64,000 nt of DNA from Amycolatopsis vancoresmycina (GCF_000716785.1 NZ_JNYY01000030.1:18152-82151); one strand, 5' to 3'; positions 43,532-52,875 are shown, counted from the stretch's first letter. Program-made: numbers and translations. The notes: a model not told the origin generated them from the letters alone.

Positions 43532-44995
43532 ATGTTGAACCGAAGAAAACTACTGGGGTGGATGACGGCCGGGGGCGTGGCCGGTGGGGTGGCGCTGTTG
43601 CCCTCGGCGCTGAACACGCGGCCGTCCGCGAGCGCGACGGAGCACACCGGGCACGAGCCGGCCGGCTCGGCGGCGGGCGGGGGCCGCGCGGCCGCCGCGC
43701 TGGGTGCTTCGTTCACGCAGTGCATGCCGGTCCCGCAGCAGCTGACGCCCGTGCGCCGCAGCGACGGCACCGACGTCTACCGGATTCCCATCAAGACCGC
43801 GCAGTACGCGTTCACGCCCGGCAAGCCGACGCCGGTGCGGACCTTCGGCGGCCAGTTCGTCGGGCCGACCATCCGGGCCAAGACGGGCACCCCGGTGGAG
43901 GTCACCTTCACCAACCAGCTGGACGTGGTGTCCAACGTGCACCTGCACGGCGCCCACAACGCCGCGGTCGACGACGGCTACCCGATGGACCTGATCGCGC
44001 CCGGCGCGAGCCGCACGTACCACTACCCGAACAAGCAGCAGGGCGCGACGCTCTGGTACCACGACCACTCGCACGGTTCCGAGTCGGAGAACGTCTACAA
44101 GGGACTGCACGGCTTCTACATCATCGACGACCCCGCGGAAGCCGCGCTCAACCTGCCCAGCGGGCAGTACGACGTGCCGATCATGATCCGCGACGCCCAG
44201 ATCGACGCCAACGGCACCCTGGTCTGGCCGAGCTCCGTGCCGGACCGCACTACGGTGCTCGTCAACGGCGTGGCGGCGCCGTACTTCCAGGTCGCCGCGC
44301 GCAAGTACCGGTTCCGGCTGCTGAACACGGGCAACGAACGCGGGTTCCGGCTCACCCTCGGCGGGCTCCCGATGGTGCAGATCGCCTCCGACGGCGGCCT
44401 GCTGCCGGCGCCGGTGACGCGCACGGACATCACGTTCACCTCCGGGGAACGCGTGGACATCGTGGTCGACTTCTCGAACCAGCCGATCGGCTCGAAGTTC
44501 GTGCTCTCCGACGTGTCGGGCCCGGTGCTCCGGTTCGACGTGACACGCACCGCGGCCGACACCAGCCGGGTGCCCGCCACGCTGCGAGCCCTGCCGGCGC
44601 TGGGGACGCCGACCGTCGAGCGGAACGTCACGATGCGGTTCGACGACTCGGGGAACGTCGGCCTGGTCAACGACCAGGCCTACGACCCGAACCGGGTGGA
44701 CTTCCAGGTCAAGCGCGGCGCGACGGAGATCTGGAACGTCACCAACACCGACACGGTGTGGGGTGCCCCGCACACGTTCCACCTGCACCTCGAGCAGTTC
44801 CGGGTGCTCTCCCGCGACGGCGCGGCGCCGACGCTGGACGACGCGGGCCGCAAGGACACGGTGCTGGTCATGCCGGGCGAAACGATCCGGGTGCAGGCGA
44901 CGTTCACCGAATACCTGGGGAAGTACCCGTTCCACTGCCACTTCCTGGACCATTCCTCGATCGGCATGATGGCGCAGATGGAAATCGTGCCGTAG
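43532..44995 (+). CDS. Secreted multicopper oxidase
   Basis: A 487-residue multicopper oxidase. The ATG at 43532 follows GAGGAG and puts a twin-arginine-like signal at the very N-terminus (LNRRKLLGWMTAGGVAGGVALL), so export in folded form is likely. All four copper motifs are present: HLHG, WYHDHSHG, HTFHLHLEQF and KYPFHCHFLDHSSIGMM, with the type 1 Cys in the last. The family includes phenoxazinone synthase, CotA and bilirubin oxidase, which oxidise phenols and aminophenols with oxygen. It could oxidise an aromatic side unit outside the cell or handle copper. A dedicated role in an enediyne pathway would be unusual. Confidence 0.92.
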   Translation: MLNRRKLLGWMTAGGVAGGVALLPSALNTRPSASATEHTGHEPAGSAAGGGRAAAALGASFTQCMPVPQQLTPVRRSDGTDVYRIPIKTAQYAFTPGKPTPVRTFGGQFVGPTIRAKTGTPVEVTFTNQLDVVSNVHLHGAHNAAVDDGYPMDLIAPGASRTYHYPNKQQGATLWYHDHSHGSESENVYKGLHGFYIIDDPAEAALNLPSGQYDVPIMIRDAQIDANGTLVWPSSVPDRTTVLVNGVAAPYFQVAARKYRFRLLNTGNERGFRLTLGGLPMVQIASDGGLLPAPVTRTDITFTSGERVDIVVDFSNQPIGSKFVLSDVSGPVLRFDVTRTAADTSRVPATLRALPALGTPTVERNVTMRFDDSGNVGLVNDQAYDPNRVDFQVKRGATEIWNVTNTDTVWGAPHTFHLHLEQFRVLSRDGAAPTLDDAGRKDTVLVMPGETIRVQATFTEYLGKYPFHCHFLDHSSIGMMAQMEIVP

Positions 44996-45047
44996 CGAGA
45001 GTCCACATCGGACAGGCGGGCCCGCCCGCCGGTCCGGCTCGCCAAAG

Positions 45048-45091
45048 GGCACCGGCACCTGCGGGAAGTCCTTCCCGCAGGTGCCGGTGCC
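45048..45091. terminator. Bidirectional hairpin between copper oxidase and NUDIX genes
   Basis: A perfect 21-base-pair stem (45048-45068 with 45071-45091), nearly without loop, stands between the converging stops at 44995 and 45104. Confidence 0.85.
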
Positions 45092-45103
45092 GCGTGCCGA
45101 CGC

Positions 45104-45661
45104 TCAGCCGCGCTCGGCGAGCAGGTACAGGCCGTAGGCGGAGACCGTCGAGTTGTCCTTGATCTCGCCGTCGCGGATCATGCGTTCGAACTCGCGCCGG
45201 GTGACCCAGCGGTGCCGCATGTCCTGTTCGGACGATTCCCGGTCCGGCGGGCCCGGGGTCAGGTCCGTGGCGACGAAGACGTCGCAGGCCTGCGGGCTCG
45301 CGCCGTGCCAGGCGAGCAGGTGGCCCAGGTGGCGCAACGCCCCGGCGCGCAGGCCCGTCTCCTCGGCCAGCTCGGCCCGGGCGAGCTCCTCCTGCGTCCC
45401 GGTGCCCCAGTCCGGGAAGCACCCCTGCGGGAACTCCCAGTAGCGCCCGCGCACCGGGTAGCGGTACTGGTCGACCAGGTGGAACCCGTCGTTCTCGGTG
45501 GCCATGACCAGCGCGAAGTCGGGCCGCTCGACGACCGAGTAGATCCCCTCCGAGCCGTCCTGGCGCTCGATGCGGTCCTCGTGCACCGCGAGCCACGCGT
45601 TGCGGTACACCAGGCGCGTGGACAGCCGGCGGATCGGCGGATCGTCGACTTCGCCCATCAC
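45104..45661 (-). CDS. NUDIX hydrolase
   Basis: A 185-residue NUDIX protein of the ADP-ribose-pyrophosphatase style. The NUDIX box is GCFPDWGTGTQEELARAELAEETGL, with Glu residues in the right places, but the usual Arg of REUxEE is Ala. FALVMATENDGFHLVDQYRYPVRGRYWEFPQG precedes it. It should cleave a nucleotide diphosphate linked to X. It starts six bases after the aminotransferase stop, so the two share one leftward transcript. A nucleotide-sugar substrate would fit the context, but it may also be a housekeeping gene. The start may be GTG 45661 or ATG 45658. Confidence 0.82.
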   Translation of the reverse strand: MMGEVDDPPIRRLSTRLVYRNAWLAVHEDRIERQDGSEGIYSVVERPDFALVMATENDGFHLVDQYRYPVRGRYWEFPQGCFPDWGTGTQEELARAELAEETGLRAGALRHLGHLLAWHGASPQACDVFVATDLTPGPPDRESSEQDMRHRWVTRREFERMIRDGEIKDNSTVSAYGLYLLAERG

Positions 45662-45667
45662 GCCCGC

Positions 45668-46828
45668 CTACGCGGCCTGGCCGAGGTTCCGTGCCGTGAC
45701 GCACTCGCGCACGGCGTCGACGACGCGGCGCACGTCGTCGTCGCTCAGCCCCTGGTGCATGGGCAGCAGCAGGGTGCCGGCCGCGGCCGCCTCGGTGTTC
45801 GGCAGCGGGGTCGTCCAGCCGTAGGAGGGCACCTGGTGCAGCGGCGGGTACCGGAACGTCGTGTAGACGCCGCGGGCGTAGAGGTCGCGGGCGACGACGT
45901 CGCGCAGCTGCGGGTCGAGCTGCACCCAGTACATGTAGTGGCAGGTCCGGTGCCCCGCGGGCAGCCGGGGCGGGCGGCGCAGCCCGGCCAGGCCGGCGAA
46001 GCCCTCGTCGTAGGCGGCCGCGACCTCGGCCCGGCGGGCGACGAACTCCGGCAGCCGCTCGAGCTGGACGACGCCGATCGCGCTGAGCACGTCGTTGGTG
46101 GTCGACCGGCGGGAGAACGACGTGACGTCGAAGTCCCACCAGCGCGTGCTGGCGCGCATGGCCTGGTCGAAGCCGCTGCGCTGCTCCATGCCCAGGTAGG
46201 CCACCTTGGGCGCGCGCGCCGCCAGCTCGGGGTCGCGGACGTAGAGCATGCCGCCGTCGACGGTCACCACGATCTTGCCGTGGTCGAAGCTCCACATGGC
46301 GATGTCGCCGAACGTGCCGCACGCCTGGCCGTCCACCCGGGAGTCGACGGCGATGGCGGCGTCCTCGATGAGCTTGACGCCCCGGTCCCGGCACAGCGCG
46401 GCGATCGCGACGACGTCGCCGGGGTGGCCGCCGTAGTGCAGGACGATGACCGCCTTGGTGCGCGGGGTCAGCGCGGCCTCGATGTCCGCCACCCGCGGGT
46501 TGAGCGAGTGCGCGTCCACGTCGCAGAACACCGGCCGCGCGCCGCGGGAGGCGATCGCGTTGGCGGCGCCGACGAAGCTGATGGACGGCAGGACGACCTC
46601 GTCGCCGGGGCCGATGCCGAGCAGGTCCATGGCGATGAACGTGGCCTCGGTGCACGAGTTGACCGACACGACGTGCTCCCGGCCGACACCGATGTGCTCG
46701 GCGAAGCGCGTCTCGAACTCGGCGGTGCGCTTGCCGCGGCCGATCCAGTTGCTCTCGAAGACTTCCCGCACCGCGGCGAGTTCTCGTTCGCCGAGACAGG
46801 GTTGCATCACGTTGATGAGGTCGTTCAT
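45668..46828 (-). CDS. DegT/DnrJ/EryC1-family sugar aminotransferase
   Basis: A 386-residue PLP-dependent aminotransferase, with ATG at 46828 after GGGGAG. It has SCTEATFIAMDLLGIGPGDEVVLPSISF, LIEDAAIAVDSRVDGQACGTFGDIAMWSFDHGK, with the Schiff-base Lys in SFDHGK, and RYPPLHQVPSYGW. The usual GEGG after the Lys is TVDGG. This family adds an amino group to a keto-sugar nucleotide, using glutamate. Given its neighbours it most likely makes UDP-4-amino-4-deoxypentose from the keto-pentose. Divergently next to it is the dehydrogenase gene, with a shared promoter region at 46829-47036. Confidence 0.92.
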   Translation of the reverse strand: MNDLINVMQPCLGERELAAVREVFESNWIGRGKRTAEFETRFAEHIGVGREHVVSVNSCTEATFIAMDLLGIGPGDEVVLPSISFVGAANAIASRGARPVFCDVDAHSLNPRVADIEAALTPRTKAVIVLHYGGHPGDVVAIAALCRDRGVKLIEDAAIAVDSRVDGQACGTFGDIAMWSFDHGKIVVTVDGGMLYVRDPELAARAPKVAYLGMEQRSGFDQAMRASTRWWDFDVTSFSRRSTTNDVLSAIGVVQLERLPEFVARRAEVAAAYDEGFAGLAGLRRPPRLPAGHRTCHYMYWVQLDPQLRDVVARDLYARGVYTTFRYPPLHQVPSYGWTTPLPNTEAAAAGTLLLPMHQGLSDDDVRRVVDAVRECVTARNLGQAA

Positions 46829-47036
46829 GGGCTCCCCTAGCGACCGGACACTGGTCTCCGACACTCCCACCGCGCCCGCCCGGAGGGCCTCTCCTGGCGT
46901 GCGGGTGTGGCGCCTTCCTCCCGGCGTGCTCGATTCCGCTCGGGGCAAGGGAGAAGTGGTCCGCCGCGGCGGCCGTCCGTGACCCTGGGACACAGGCGGC
47001 CGGCGGCGCCGACCGCGACATCGATTGGAGACGCGG

Positions 47037-48434
47037 ATGCGATTCCTGTCCGAGAACGAGCCGATCACGGTGGCCGTGATCGGCTTCGGCTACGTGGGCT
47101 CGTGCGTTGCCGCGACGCTCGCAGATCGCGGGTTCGACGTCGTCGCGATCGACAGCGACCCCCAGCTGATCGAGGAACTCTCGTGGGGCTACTTCCGGAT
47201 CGAGGAAGCGGGCCTGCCCGACCTGGTCTTCCGCACCATGGAGGCGGGGAAGCTGCGGGTCACCACCGACTTCGCGGAGACCGCCGCGGCGGACGTGATC
47301 CTGATCTGTGTCGGCACGCCGGTCCGCGACGACGGCTCGCTGTCCTCGGAGCAGCTGATCGGCGCCTGCCGTGAACTGCGCAAGCACCTGCGGCGCGGGC
47401 AGCTCGTGGTCCTCAAGAGCACCGTCCCGCCCGGCACGACCCGGGAGGTCGTGCTGCCCGAGCTGGAGCGCAGCGGCCTGCGCGGCGGCACCGACTTCAG
47501 CCTCGCGTTCACCCCGGAGCGGCTGGCCGAGGGCACCGCGCTCGCCGAGCTGCGTGCGTTCCCGATCGTCGCGGGCGGGTACAGCGAGGCCTGCCAGCGC
47601 GACGCCGTCGAGTTCTGGCGGCGCGGCCTGGGCGTCGAGGTGATCCGGCGCGACTCGCTGGAGGCGGCGGAGATCATCAAGCTGGCGAGCAACTGGTGGA
47701 TCGACCTGAACATCGCGCTGGCCAACGAGCTCGCCAAGTTCTGCGCGATCTACGGCGTCGACGTCCTCGACGTCGTGTCCGCGGCCAACACCATCCCCAA
47801 GGGCACCGGCAACGTCAACATCCTGCTGCCGAGCGTCGGTGTCGGCGGCTCGTGCCTGACGAAGGACCCGTGGATGGTGTGGAAGTCCGCCTCGGAGCAC
47901 GGGGTCGACATCCGGACCGCGGCCACCGGCCGCGAGGTCAACGCCGGGATGCCGGAGTACACCGCCCAGCTGGCGATCGACGAGCTGGTCCGCCAGGGCA
48001 AGGACCCGGCGCGGTCCGTCGTCGGCGTGCTCGGCCTGGCGTTCAAGAACAACACCGGCGACCTGCGGGCGACCCCGACCGCGGCAACGGTGAAGGCGCT
48101 GCGGAAGGCGGGCGCGACCGTGCGCGTGTACGACCCGCTCGTCGAGGCGAAGCACGTCGAGCCGATGTTCGGGATCGCCCCGTCGGCGTCGGTGGAGGAA
48201 ACCGTCCGCGACGCCGACTGCATCGCGGTGCTCGCCCTGCACCGCGACTTCGAGAGCATCGACTTCGCCGCCCTGCCGGTGGCGAAGCCGTGCGTGCTGC
48301 TCGACGGGCGCGCCTACTACTCGAAGGAGCGGATCGCCGAGCTGACCGCCGCCGGCTACTCCTACCGGGGCGTCGGCCGCGGCAGCGCGCTGCGGGAAAC
48401 CGAAGGCGGCGTCGAGTGGGCGGAGGCGAGCTGA
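47037..48434 (+). CDS. UDP-glucose 6-dehydrogenase
   Basis: A 465-residue UDP-glucose/GDP-mannose dehydrogenase. The NAD motif is VAVIGFGYVGSCVAATLADRG. FTPERLAEGTA, EIIKLASNWWIDLNIALANELAKF (with the catalytic Lys/Asn) and VGVGGSCLTKDPW (with the catalytic Cys) follow, then the C-terminal domain KNNTGDLRATPTAATVKALRKAGATVRVYDP. It oxidises UDP-glucose to UDP-glucuronate in two steps. The ATG at 47037 follows GGAG. It overlaps the next gene by one base. It is the first step of the pentose route used in maduropeptin and calicheamicin sugars. Confidence 0.92.
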   Translation: MRFLSENEPITVAVIGFGYVGSCVAATLADRGFDVVAIDSDPQLIEELSWGYFRIEEAGLPDLVFRTMEAGKLRVTTDFAETAAADVILICVGTPVRDDGSLSSEQLIGACRELRKHLRRGQLVVLKSTVPPGTTREVVLPELERSGLRGGTDFSLAFTPERLAEGTALAELRAFPIVAGGYSEACQRDAVEFWRRGLGVEVIRRDSLEAAEIIKLASNWWIDLNIALANELAKFCAIYGVDVLDVVSAANTIPKGTGNVNILLPSVGVGGSCLTKDPWMVWKSASEHGVDIRTAATGREVNAGMPEYTAQLAIDELVRQGKDPARSVVGVLGLAFKNNTGDLRATPTAATVKALRKAGATVRVYDPLVEAKHVEPMFGIAPSASVEETVRDADCIAVLALHRDFESIDFAALPVAKPCVLLDGRAYYSKERIAELTAAGYSYRGVGRGSALRETEGGVEWAEAS

Positions 48435-49420
48435 TGGCGGGTCGTGTGTCACGCCGGGTCCTGGTCACCGGCGGTGCCGGGTTCATCGGCCACCACCTCG
48501 TGGAGCGGCTCCTGGACCGCGGCGACGAGGTCACCGTCTTCGACGCGGCCGCGCCGCGCGAAGCCGCCGGTGACCGGGTCCGGGTCGTCGAAGGCGACCT
48601 CCGGGACATCACCGCGCTCGGCCGGGCCGCGGCCGGCGCCGACGTCGTGTTCCACCTCGCCGCCGTGGTGGGGGTGGACCAGTACCTCTCGCGTCCCCTC
48701 GACGTCGTCGACATCAACTTCACCGGCACCCGCAACGTGCTCGAGGTGGCCCACCGCGCCGGCGCCAAGGTCGTGCTCAGCTCGACGAGCGAGGTGTTCG
48801 GCAAGAACCCGGCGGTGCCGTGGCCCGAGGACGGCGACCGGGTGCTCGGCTCGACCGCGTCCGACCGGTGGTCCTACTCCTCGAGCAAGGCGCTGGCCGA
48901 GCACCTGACGTTCGCCTTCGCGCGCCAGCACGGGCTCGAAGCGACGATCGTGCGCTACTTCAACGTGTACGGCCCCCGCCAGCGCCCGGCCTACGTCGTC
49001 AGCCGGTCGGTTCACCGCGCGCTGAACGGGAAGCCGCTCGTGGTCTACGACAAGGGCCGCCAGACCCGCTGCTTCACCTTCATCGACGACGCGGTGGAAG
49101 GCACGCTGCGCGCCGCGGAGCACCCGGGTGCGGTCGGCGAGGCGTTCAACATCGGCAGCATGGTCGAGACCACCGTGGGCGAGGTGGTGCGGCTCATCGG
49201 CGAGCTGACCGGGATCGGGTCCATTGTGGACGTCGACACCGCGGAAAAGCTCGGAGCGTCCTACGAGGACCTGATGCGGCGCGTGCCGGACAACGCCAAG
49301 GCGGGCCGGATCCTCGACTGGCGCCCGGAAACGTCGTTGCGGGACGGGCTGATCAAGACCATCGAGTGGGCACGGGCGAGCGACTGGTGGCTCAACCTGT
49401 CCGACAACGGAGCCGTGTGA
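48434..49420 (+). CDS. UDP-glucuronate decarboxylase-like epimerase/dehydratase
   Basis: A 328-residue extended SDR: VLVTGGAGFIGHHLVERL, HLAAVVGVDQYLSRPL, STSEVFGKNPAVPW, WSYSSSKALAEHLTFAF with YxxxK, and YFNVYGPRQRP, then FTFIDDAVEGTLRA. The STSEVFGK segment supplies the Ser/Glu pair typical of UDP-glucuronate decarboxylases, so loss of CO2 with a 4-keto-pentose or xylose product is likely rather than epimerisation. It follows the dehydrogenase directly, overlapping by one base, and feeds the C-methyltransferase and aminotransferase. Other NAD-dependent epimerase functions cannot be excluded by sequence alone. Confidence 0.85.
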   Translation: MAGRVSRRVLVTGGAGFIGHHLVERLLDRGDEVTVFDAAAPREAAGDRVRVVEGDLRDITALGRAAAGADVVFHLAAVVGVDQYLSRPLDVVDINFTGTRNVLEVAHRAGAKVVLSSTSEVFGKNPAVPWPEDGDRVLGSTASDRWSYSSSKALAEHLTFAFARQHGLEATIVRYFNVYGPRQRPAYVVSRSVHRALNGKPLVVYDKGRQTRCFTFIDDAVEGTLRAAEHPGAVGEAFNIGSMVETTVGEVVRLIGELTGIGSIVDVDTAEKLGASYEDLMRRVPDNAKAGRILDWRPETSLRDGLIKTIEWARASDWWLNLSDNGAV

Positions 49421-49458
49421 CGGCCGCCGGGCGGTCGCGACAGGACAGTGAGGGAGTT

Positions 49459-50682
49459 ATGGAAGAAACCACTTGCCGGGTGTGCGACGGCGCGGTGAGC
49501 GAATTCGTCGACCTGGGCGACCAGCCGACGGCCAACGGCTTCCTGCTGCCCGAGGAGGTGTCCGCGGAGTTCCGGTTCCGGCTCGCGGTCGGCGCCTGCG
49601 AAGGCTGCGGCCTGGTGCAGCTGGTCACCGTGGTGCCGCAGGAGTTCCGCTACCACGCGGGCTACCGCTACCACGCGTCCGGCTCGGTGAGCCACCGCGA
49701 GCACTTCGCGGCCGACGCGCGGCACTTCCTCGAGGCGGAGCTGACCGGCCCGGACCCGTTCATCGTCGAGATCGGCTGCAACGACGGCGTCATGCTCGGC
49801 ACCATCGCCGCCGCCGGTGTCCGCCACCTCGGCGTGGAGCCCTCCGGCAACGTCGCGGACATCGCGCGGGAGAAGGGCATCCAGGTGCTGTCCGCCTTCT
49901 TCGACGAAGAATGCGCGGTCCGGGTGCACGCCGAGCACGGCCCGGCGGACGTCGTCTTCGGCGCCAACACCATCTGCCACATCGCGCACATCGACTCGGT
50001 GTTCCGCGGCCTGGAGACGCTGCTCACGCCGGGCGGGGTGTTCGTGTTCGAGGAGCCCTACCTCGCCACGATCGTCAACGGTATGGCGTTCGACCAGATC
50101 TACGACGAGCACGTCTACTACTTCAGTGCCGCCTCCGTGCAGGCGATGGCGGCGAAGTTCGGGTTCGAGCTGGTCGACGCCGAGCGCATCGCCATGCACG
50201 GCGGCGAAGTGCGCTACACGATCGCCCGGCCGGGTGCGCGGGTGCCGTCGGCGCGGCTGGCGGAACTGCTGGCCGAGGAGGAGTCGAGCAAGCTCAACGA
50301 GCCGGCCACCCTCGCGGAGTTCGGCCGCAACGTCGCACGCATCCGCGACGACCTGGTCGCGCTGCTGCAGCAGCTGCGCGCGGACGGCAAGACGGTCGTC
50401 GGCTACGGCGCCCCTGGCAAGAGCTCGACGGTCACCACCTACTGCGGGATCGGCACCGACCTGGTGCCGTTCGTCTGCGACTCGACCCCCGGCAAGCAGG
50501 GCCGCCTGCTGCCCGGCTCGCACCTGCCGGTCCGGCCGCCCGCGGACTTCGCCGACCCGTACCCGGACTACGCGCTGCTGTTCGCCTGGAACCACGCCGA
50601 GGAGATCATGGCGAAGGAGCAGGCGTTCCGCGACGGCGGCGGGAAGTGGATCCGCTACGTGCCCGAGGTCGAGGTGATCTGA
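49459..50682 (+). CDS. Sugar C-methyltransferase
   Basis: A 407-residue protein of the TylC3/NovU-type nucleotide-sugar C-methyltransferases. It has an N-terminal zinc-binding domain (TTCRVCDGAVSEFVDLGDQPTANGFL and VGACEGCGLVQL, four Cys). Next is a SAM domain (FIVEIGCNDGVMLGTIAAAGVRHLGVEPSGN). The C-terminal C-methyltransferase domain has the GYGAPGKSSTVTTYCGI motif and EEPYLATIVNGMAFDQIYDEHVYYF, where the Tyr/His base pair sits. It methylates a carbon next to a keto group on an NDP-sugar. Here it probably adds the C-methyl of a madurosamine-like pentose. It ends with an intrinsic terminator. Confidence 0.9.
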   Translation: MEETTCRVCDGAVSEFVDLGDQPTANGFLLPEEVSAEFRFRLAVGACEGCGLVQLVTVVPQEFRYHAGYRYHASGSVSHREHFAADARHFLEAELTGPDPFIVEIGCNDGVMLGTIAAAGVRHLGVEPSGNVADIAREKGIQVLSAFFDEECAVRVHAEHGPADVVFGANTICHIAHIDSVFRGLETLLTPGGVFVFEEPYLATIVNGMAFDQIYDEHVYYFSAASVQAMAAKFGFELVDAERIAMHGGEVRYTIARPGARVPSARLAELLAEEESSKLNEPATLAEFGRNVARIRDDLVALLQQLRADGKTVVGYGAPGKSSTVTTYCGIGTDLVPFVCDSTPGKQGRLLPGSHLPVRPPADFADPYPDYALLFAWNHAEEIMAKEQAFRDGGGKWIRYVPEVEVI

Positions 50683-50697
50683 GGCACGAAAGCACGC

Positions 50698-50735
50698 GGG
50701 GCCGTCACCGGAGGAATCCGGTGGCGGCCCTTTTT
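50698..50735 (+). terminator. Intrinsic terminator after the sugar C-methyltransferase gene
   Basis: A stem of GGGCCG and CACCGG paired with CCGGTG and CGGCCC, with one unpaired pyrimidine/purine position and a 6-base loop, ends in TTTTT. It lies 15 bases after the stop codon at 50682. The rest of the gap up to 50891 contains no gene. Confidence 0.85.
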
Positions 50736-50890
50736 GCTGCCCGGTTCAGGGCTCTGACCAGGCATTTTATCCCGCCGGGCGGATCTTGCGAAGGTTCCGG
50801 CGCGAGCACCGATGATTTTTTCCCGCCCCGGCCGTCGTACTGGGTAGTGGCTGGCGAACACGCCGGACGACGGATACGAGGGAGACCACG

Positions 50891-51319
50891 ATGACCGAAC
50901 AGAAGCTCGCCACGCGCCAGGCCCCGGCCGAGCCGACCGGGCGTCCGGGCAAGGCGTGGAACATCGTCCTGTGGGTGCTGCAGATCGCCGTGGCGGCGGA
51001 GTTCCTCCTGGCCGGCATCGCGAAGGTCACCAGCAACCCGCAGATGGTCGACATGTTCGCCGAGATCGGCGCCGGCCAGTGGTTCCGGGTGGTGACCGGC
51101 CTGCTGGAGCTCGCGGGCGCGGTGGGCCTGCTGATCCCGGTGCTGAGCGGCCTGGCCGGGCTCGGCCTGGCGGCGCTGTCGATCGGCGCGACGATCACGA
51201 ACGTCTTCGTCCTGCACACGAACACCACGATCACCGTCGTGCTGGCCGTGGTCGCGGCCGTGATCGCCTGGGGCCGCCGCGGGCGCACCGCGGAGCTGGC
51301 GAACCGGTTCAAGCGCTGA
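50891..51319 (+). CDS. DoxX-family membrane protein
   Basis: A 142-residue membrane protein with four hydrophobic helices: VLWVLQIAVAAEFLLAGIAKV, WFRVVTGLLELAGAVGLLIPV, LAGLGLAALSIGATITNVFVL and ITVVLAVVAAVIAWGRRG. The first helix carries the conserved FLLAGIAKV-type DoxX motif. The family is linked to quinone or redox stress control, with no defined reaction. It begins a block of four genes without obvious antibiotic character. It starts at the ATG at 50891, after ACGAGGGAG. Confidence 0.8.
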   Translation: MTEQKLATRQAPAEPTGRPGKAWNIVLWVLQIAVAAEFLLAGIAKVTSNPQMVDMFAEIGAGQWFRVVTGLLELAGAVGLLIPVLSGLAGLGLAALSIGATITNVFVLHTNTTITVVLAVVAAVIAWGRRGRTAELANRFKR

Positions 51320-51512
51320 GGGCGGCGGCGCGGTCGTCCCGTCGCCGCCGCCGTCGGCGGGACGATCGCCCGGAGGCCGGTTCTCCGAACGTGCTCAGCC
51401 GGTGCGGGAACCGCTCCGTACGGGGGATGACGGCCGAATTGCGGTCCCGGGAGCCGTATCGTTGTGCCCGCGTCACCCAAGTCGTCCACCTGGTTCGAGC
51501 ACGGAGGATTTC

Positions 51513-52571
51513 ATGAGCACACCGGGAACTCGGCTGGACGAGGAGGACCACACCCTGGTCGCCGCGGCCCTGGCGGGTGACCGTGAGGCCTTCGGCGAGT
51601 TCGTCGAACGCTACCGGGCGGCCCTGCAGGTGCACTGCTACCGGATGCTCGGCTCGCTCGACGACGCCGAGGACATGGTGCAGGAGACGTTCCTCCGGGC
51701 GTGGAACAAGCGGACCACGTTCGAGCGCCGCTCGGCGTTCCGCTCCTGGCTGTACCGCATCGCGACCAACGCGTGCCTCGACCACCTCGACCGGCGCGCG
51801 CGCCAGCCGGTGCCGCACGACCTCGGTCCCGGCGCCGAGGCGGCGACGTCGCCGAGCGAACTGCCGTGGCTGCAGCCGGTGCCCGACCGGCTGCTGGACG
51901 CCGTGAGCACGAGCGAGGGCGACCCGCAGGCGGCCGTGGTCGACAAGGAGACGATCGAACTCGCGTTCCTCACCGCCATCCAGTACCTGCCGCCGCGGCA
52001 GCGCGCCGTGCTGGTGATGCGCGACGTGCTGGGCTGGCCGGCCAAGGACACCGCCGAGCTGCTGGGGATGTCCGTCCCGTCGGCCAACAGCGGGCTGCAG
52101 CGGGCTCGTGCCGCGCTCAAGGAGCACCTGCCGCCGCGGCGCATGGAGTGGGCGCCGGACACCGACCCGACCGAGGCGGAACGCGCGCTGCTGCAGCAGT
52201 ACATGGCCGCCCACGAGAAGGTCGACCTGGACGCGATCACCGAGCTGCTCTGCGCCGACGCGCGGCTGACGATGCCGCCGCAACCGGTGCTCTACGACGG
52301 CCGGGAGACGATCGTGGCGTTCGCCGGTCAGACGCTCGGCGAAGGCCAGTACGGCGAGTTCCGGCTGGTGCCGACCCGGGCCAACCGGCAGCCCGCGTGC
52401 GCGAAGTACGTGTGCCGGCCCGGGGACGACGAGTTCCGCGCGCACTCGCTCGACGTGCTGCGCGTCGCGGACGGGCGGGTCGCGGAGATCACCACGTTCG
52501 AGCCGGACGTGTTCCCCGCCTTCGGCCTGCCGCCGCTGTTGTCAGTGGACGCAAGAGATGCCGGGCGATGA
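51513..52571 (+). CDS. ECF sigma factor with SnoaL-like C-terminal domain (TIGR02960 type)
   Basis: A 352-residue sigma factor from the ATG at 51513, after GGAGG. Region 2 is LVAAALAGDREAFGEFVERYRAALQVHCYRMLGSLDDAEDMVQETFLRAWNK. Region 4 is LTAIQYLPPRQRAVLVMRDVLGWPAKDTAELLGMSVPSANSGLQRARAALKEHL. From residue 225 on is a SnoaL/NTF2-like domain (LLQQYMAAHEKVDLDAITELLCADARLTMPPQPVLYDG), as in TIGR02960-type SigJ/SigG relatives. This domain probably replaces an anti-sigma factor. It overlaps the cupin gene by 14 bases. Any control over the cluster is unproven. Confidence 0.9.
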   Translation: MSTPGTRLDEEDHTLVAAALAGDREAFGEFVERYRAALQVHCYRMLGSLDDAEDMVQETFLRAWNKRTTFERRSAFRSWLYRIATNACLDHLDRRARQPVPHDLGPGAEAATSPSELPWLQPVPDRLLDAVSTSEGDPQAAVVDKETIELAFLTAIQYLPPRQRAVLVMRDVLGWPAKDTAELLGMSVPSANSGLQRARAALKEHLPPRRMEWAPDTDPTEAERALLQQYMAAHEKVDLDAITELLCADARLTMPPQPVLYDGRETIVAFAGQTLGEGQYGEFRLVPTRANRQPACAKYVCRPGDDEFRAHSLDVLRVADGRVAEITTFEPDVFPAFGLPPLLSVDARDAGR

Positions 52572-52875
52572 GCACGGCCCGCTTCCGCTGCTGGACGGGG
52601 CGCTGCCGGGGAGCTTCCACCGCGAGGAGGTCCTCGTCCCGCCGGACCCGCCGCGCGTCCTCGCCGGTGCGGAGTGGCCGGACGGGCTGATCGTGGTCGA
52701 GCGCGGGGTCCTCGAGGTGACGACCCCGGACGGCGCCACCGCCCGGTTCGACCGCGGTTCGGTGCTGGCCTTCGCCCGGACCCGGGCCGCGACGATCCGC
52801 GGCGGCGACGGGGAAGCGGCGGTGCTGGTGGTGATCCGGCGGTGGCCGGTGCAGCGGGTCACCGACACCGCGTGA
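52558..52875 (+). CDS. Small cupin-like protein
   Basis: A 105-residue single-domain cupin, overlapping the sigma gene end by 14 bases. Beta strands such as GLIVVERGVLEVTTPDGATARFDRGSVLAFART and AAVLVVIRRWP make a short barrel. The usual metal-binding His pairs (HxH, H) are not seen, so it is more likely a sensor or ligand-binding than an enzymatic cupin. It is probably a companion of the sigma factor, since the genes overlap. No further function can be given. Confidence 0.65.
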   Translation: MPGDEHGPLPLLDGALPGSFHREEVLVPPDPPRVLAGAEWPDGLIVVERGVLEVTTPDGATARFDRGSVLAFARTRAATIRGGDGEAAVLVVIRRWPVQRVTDTA

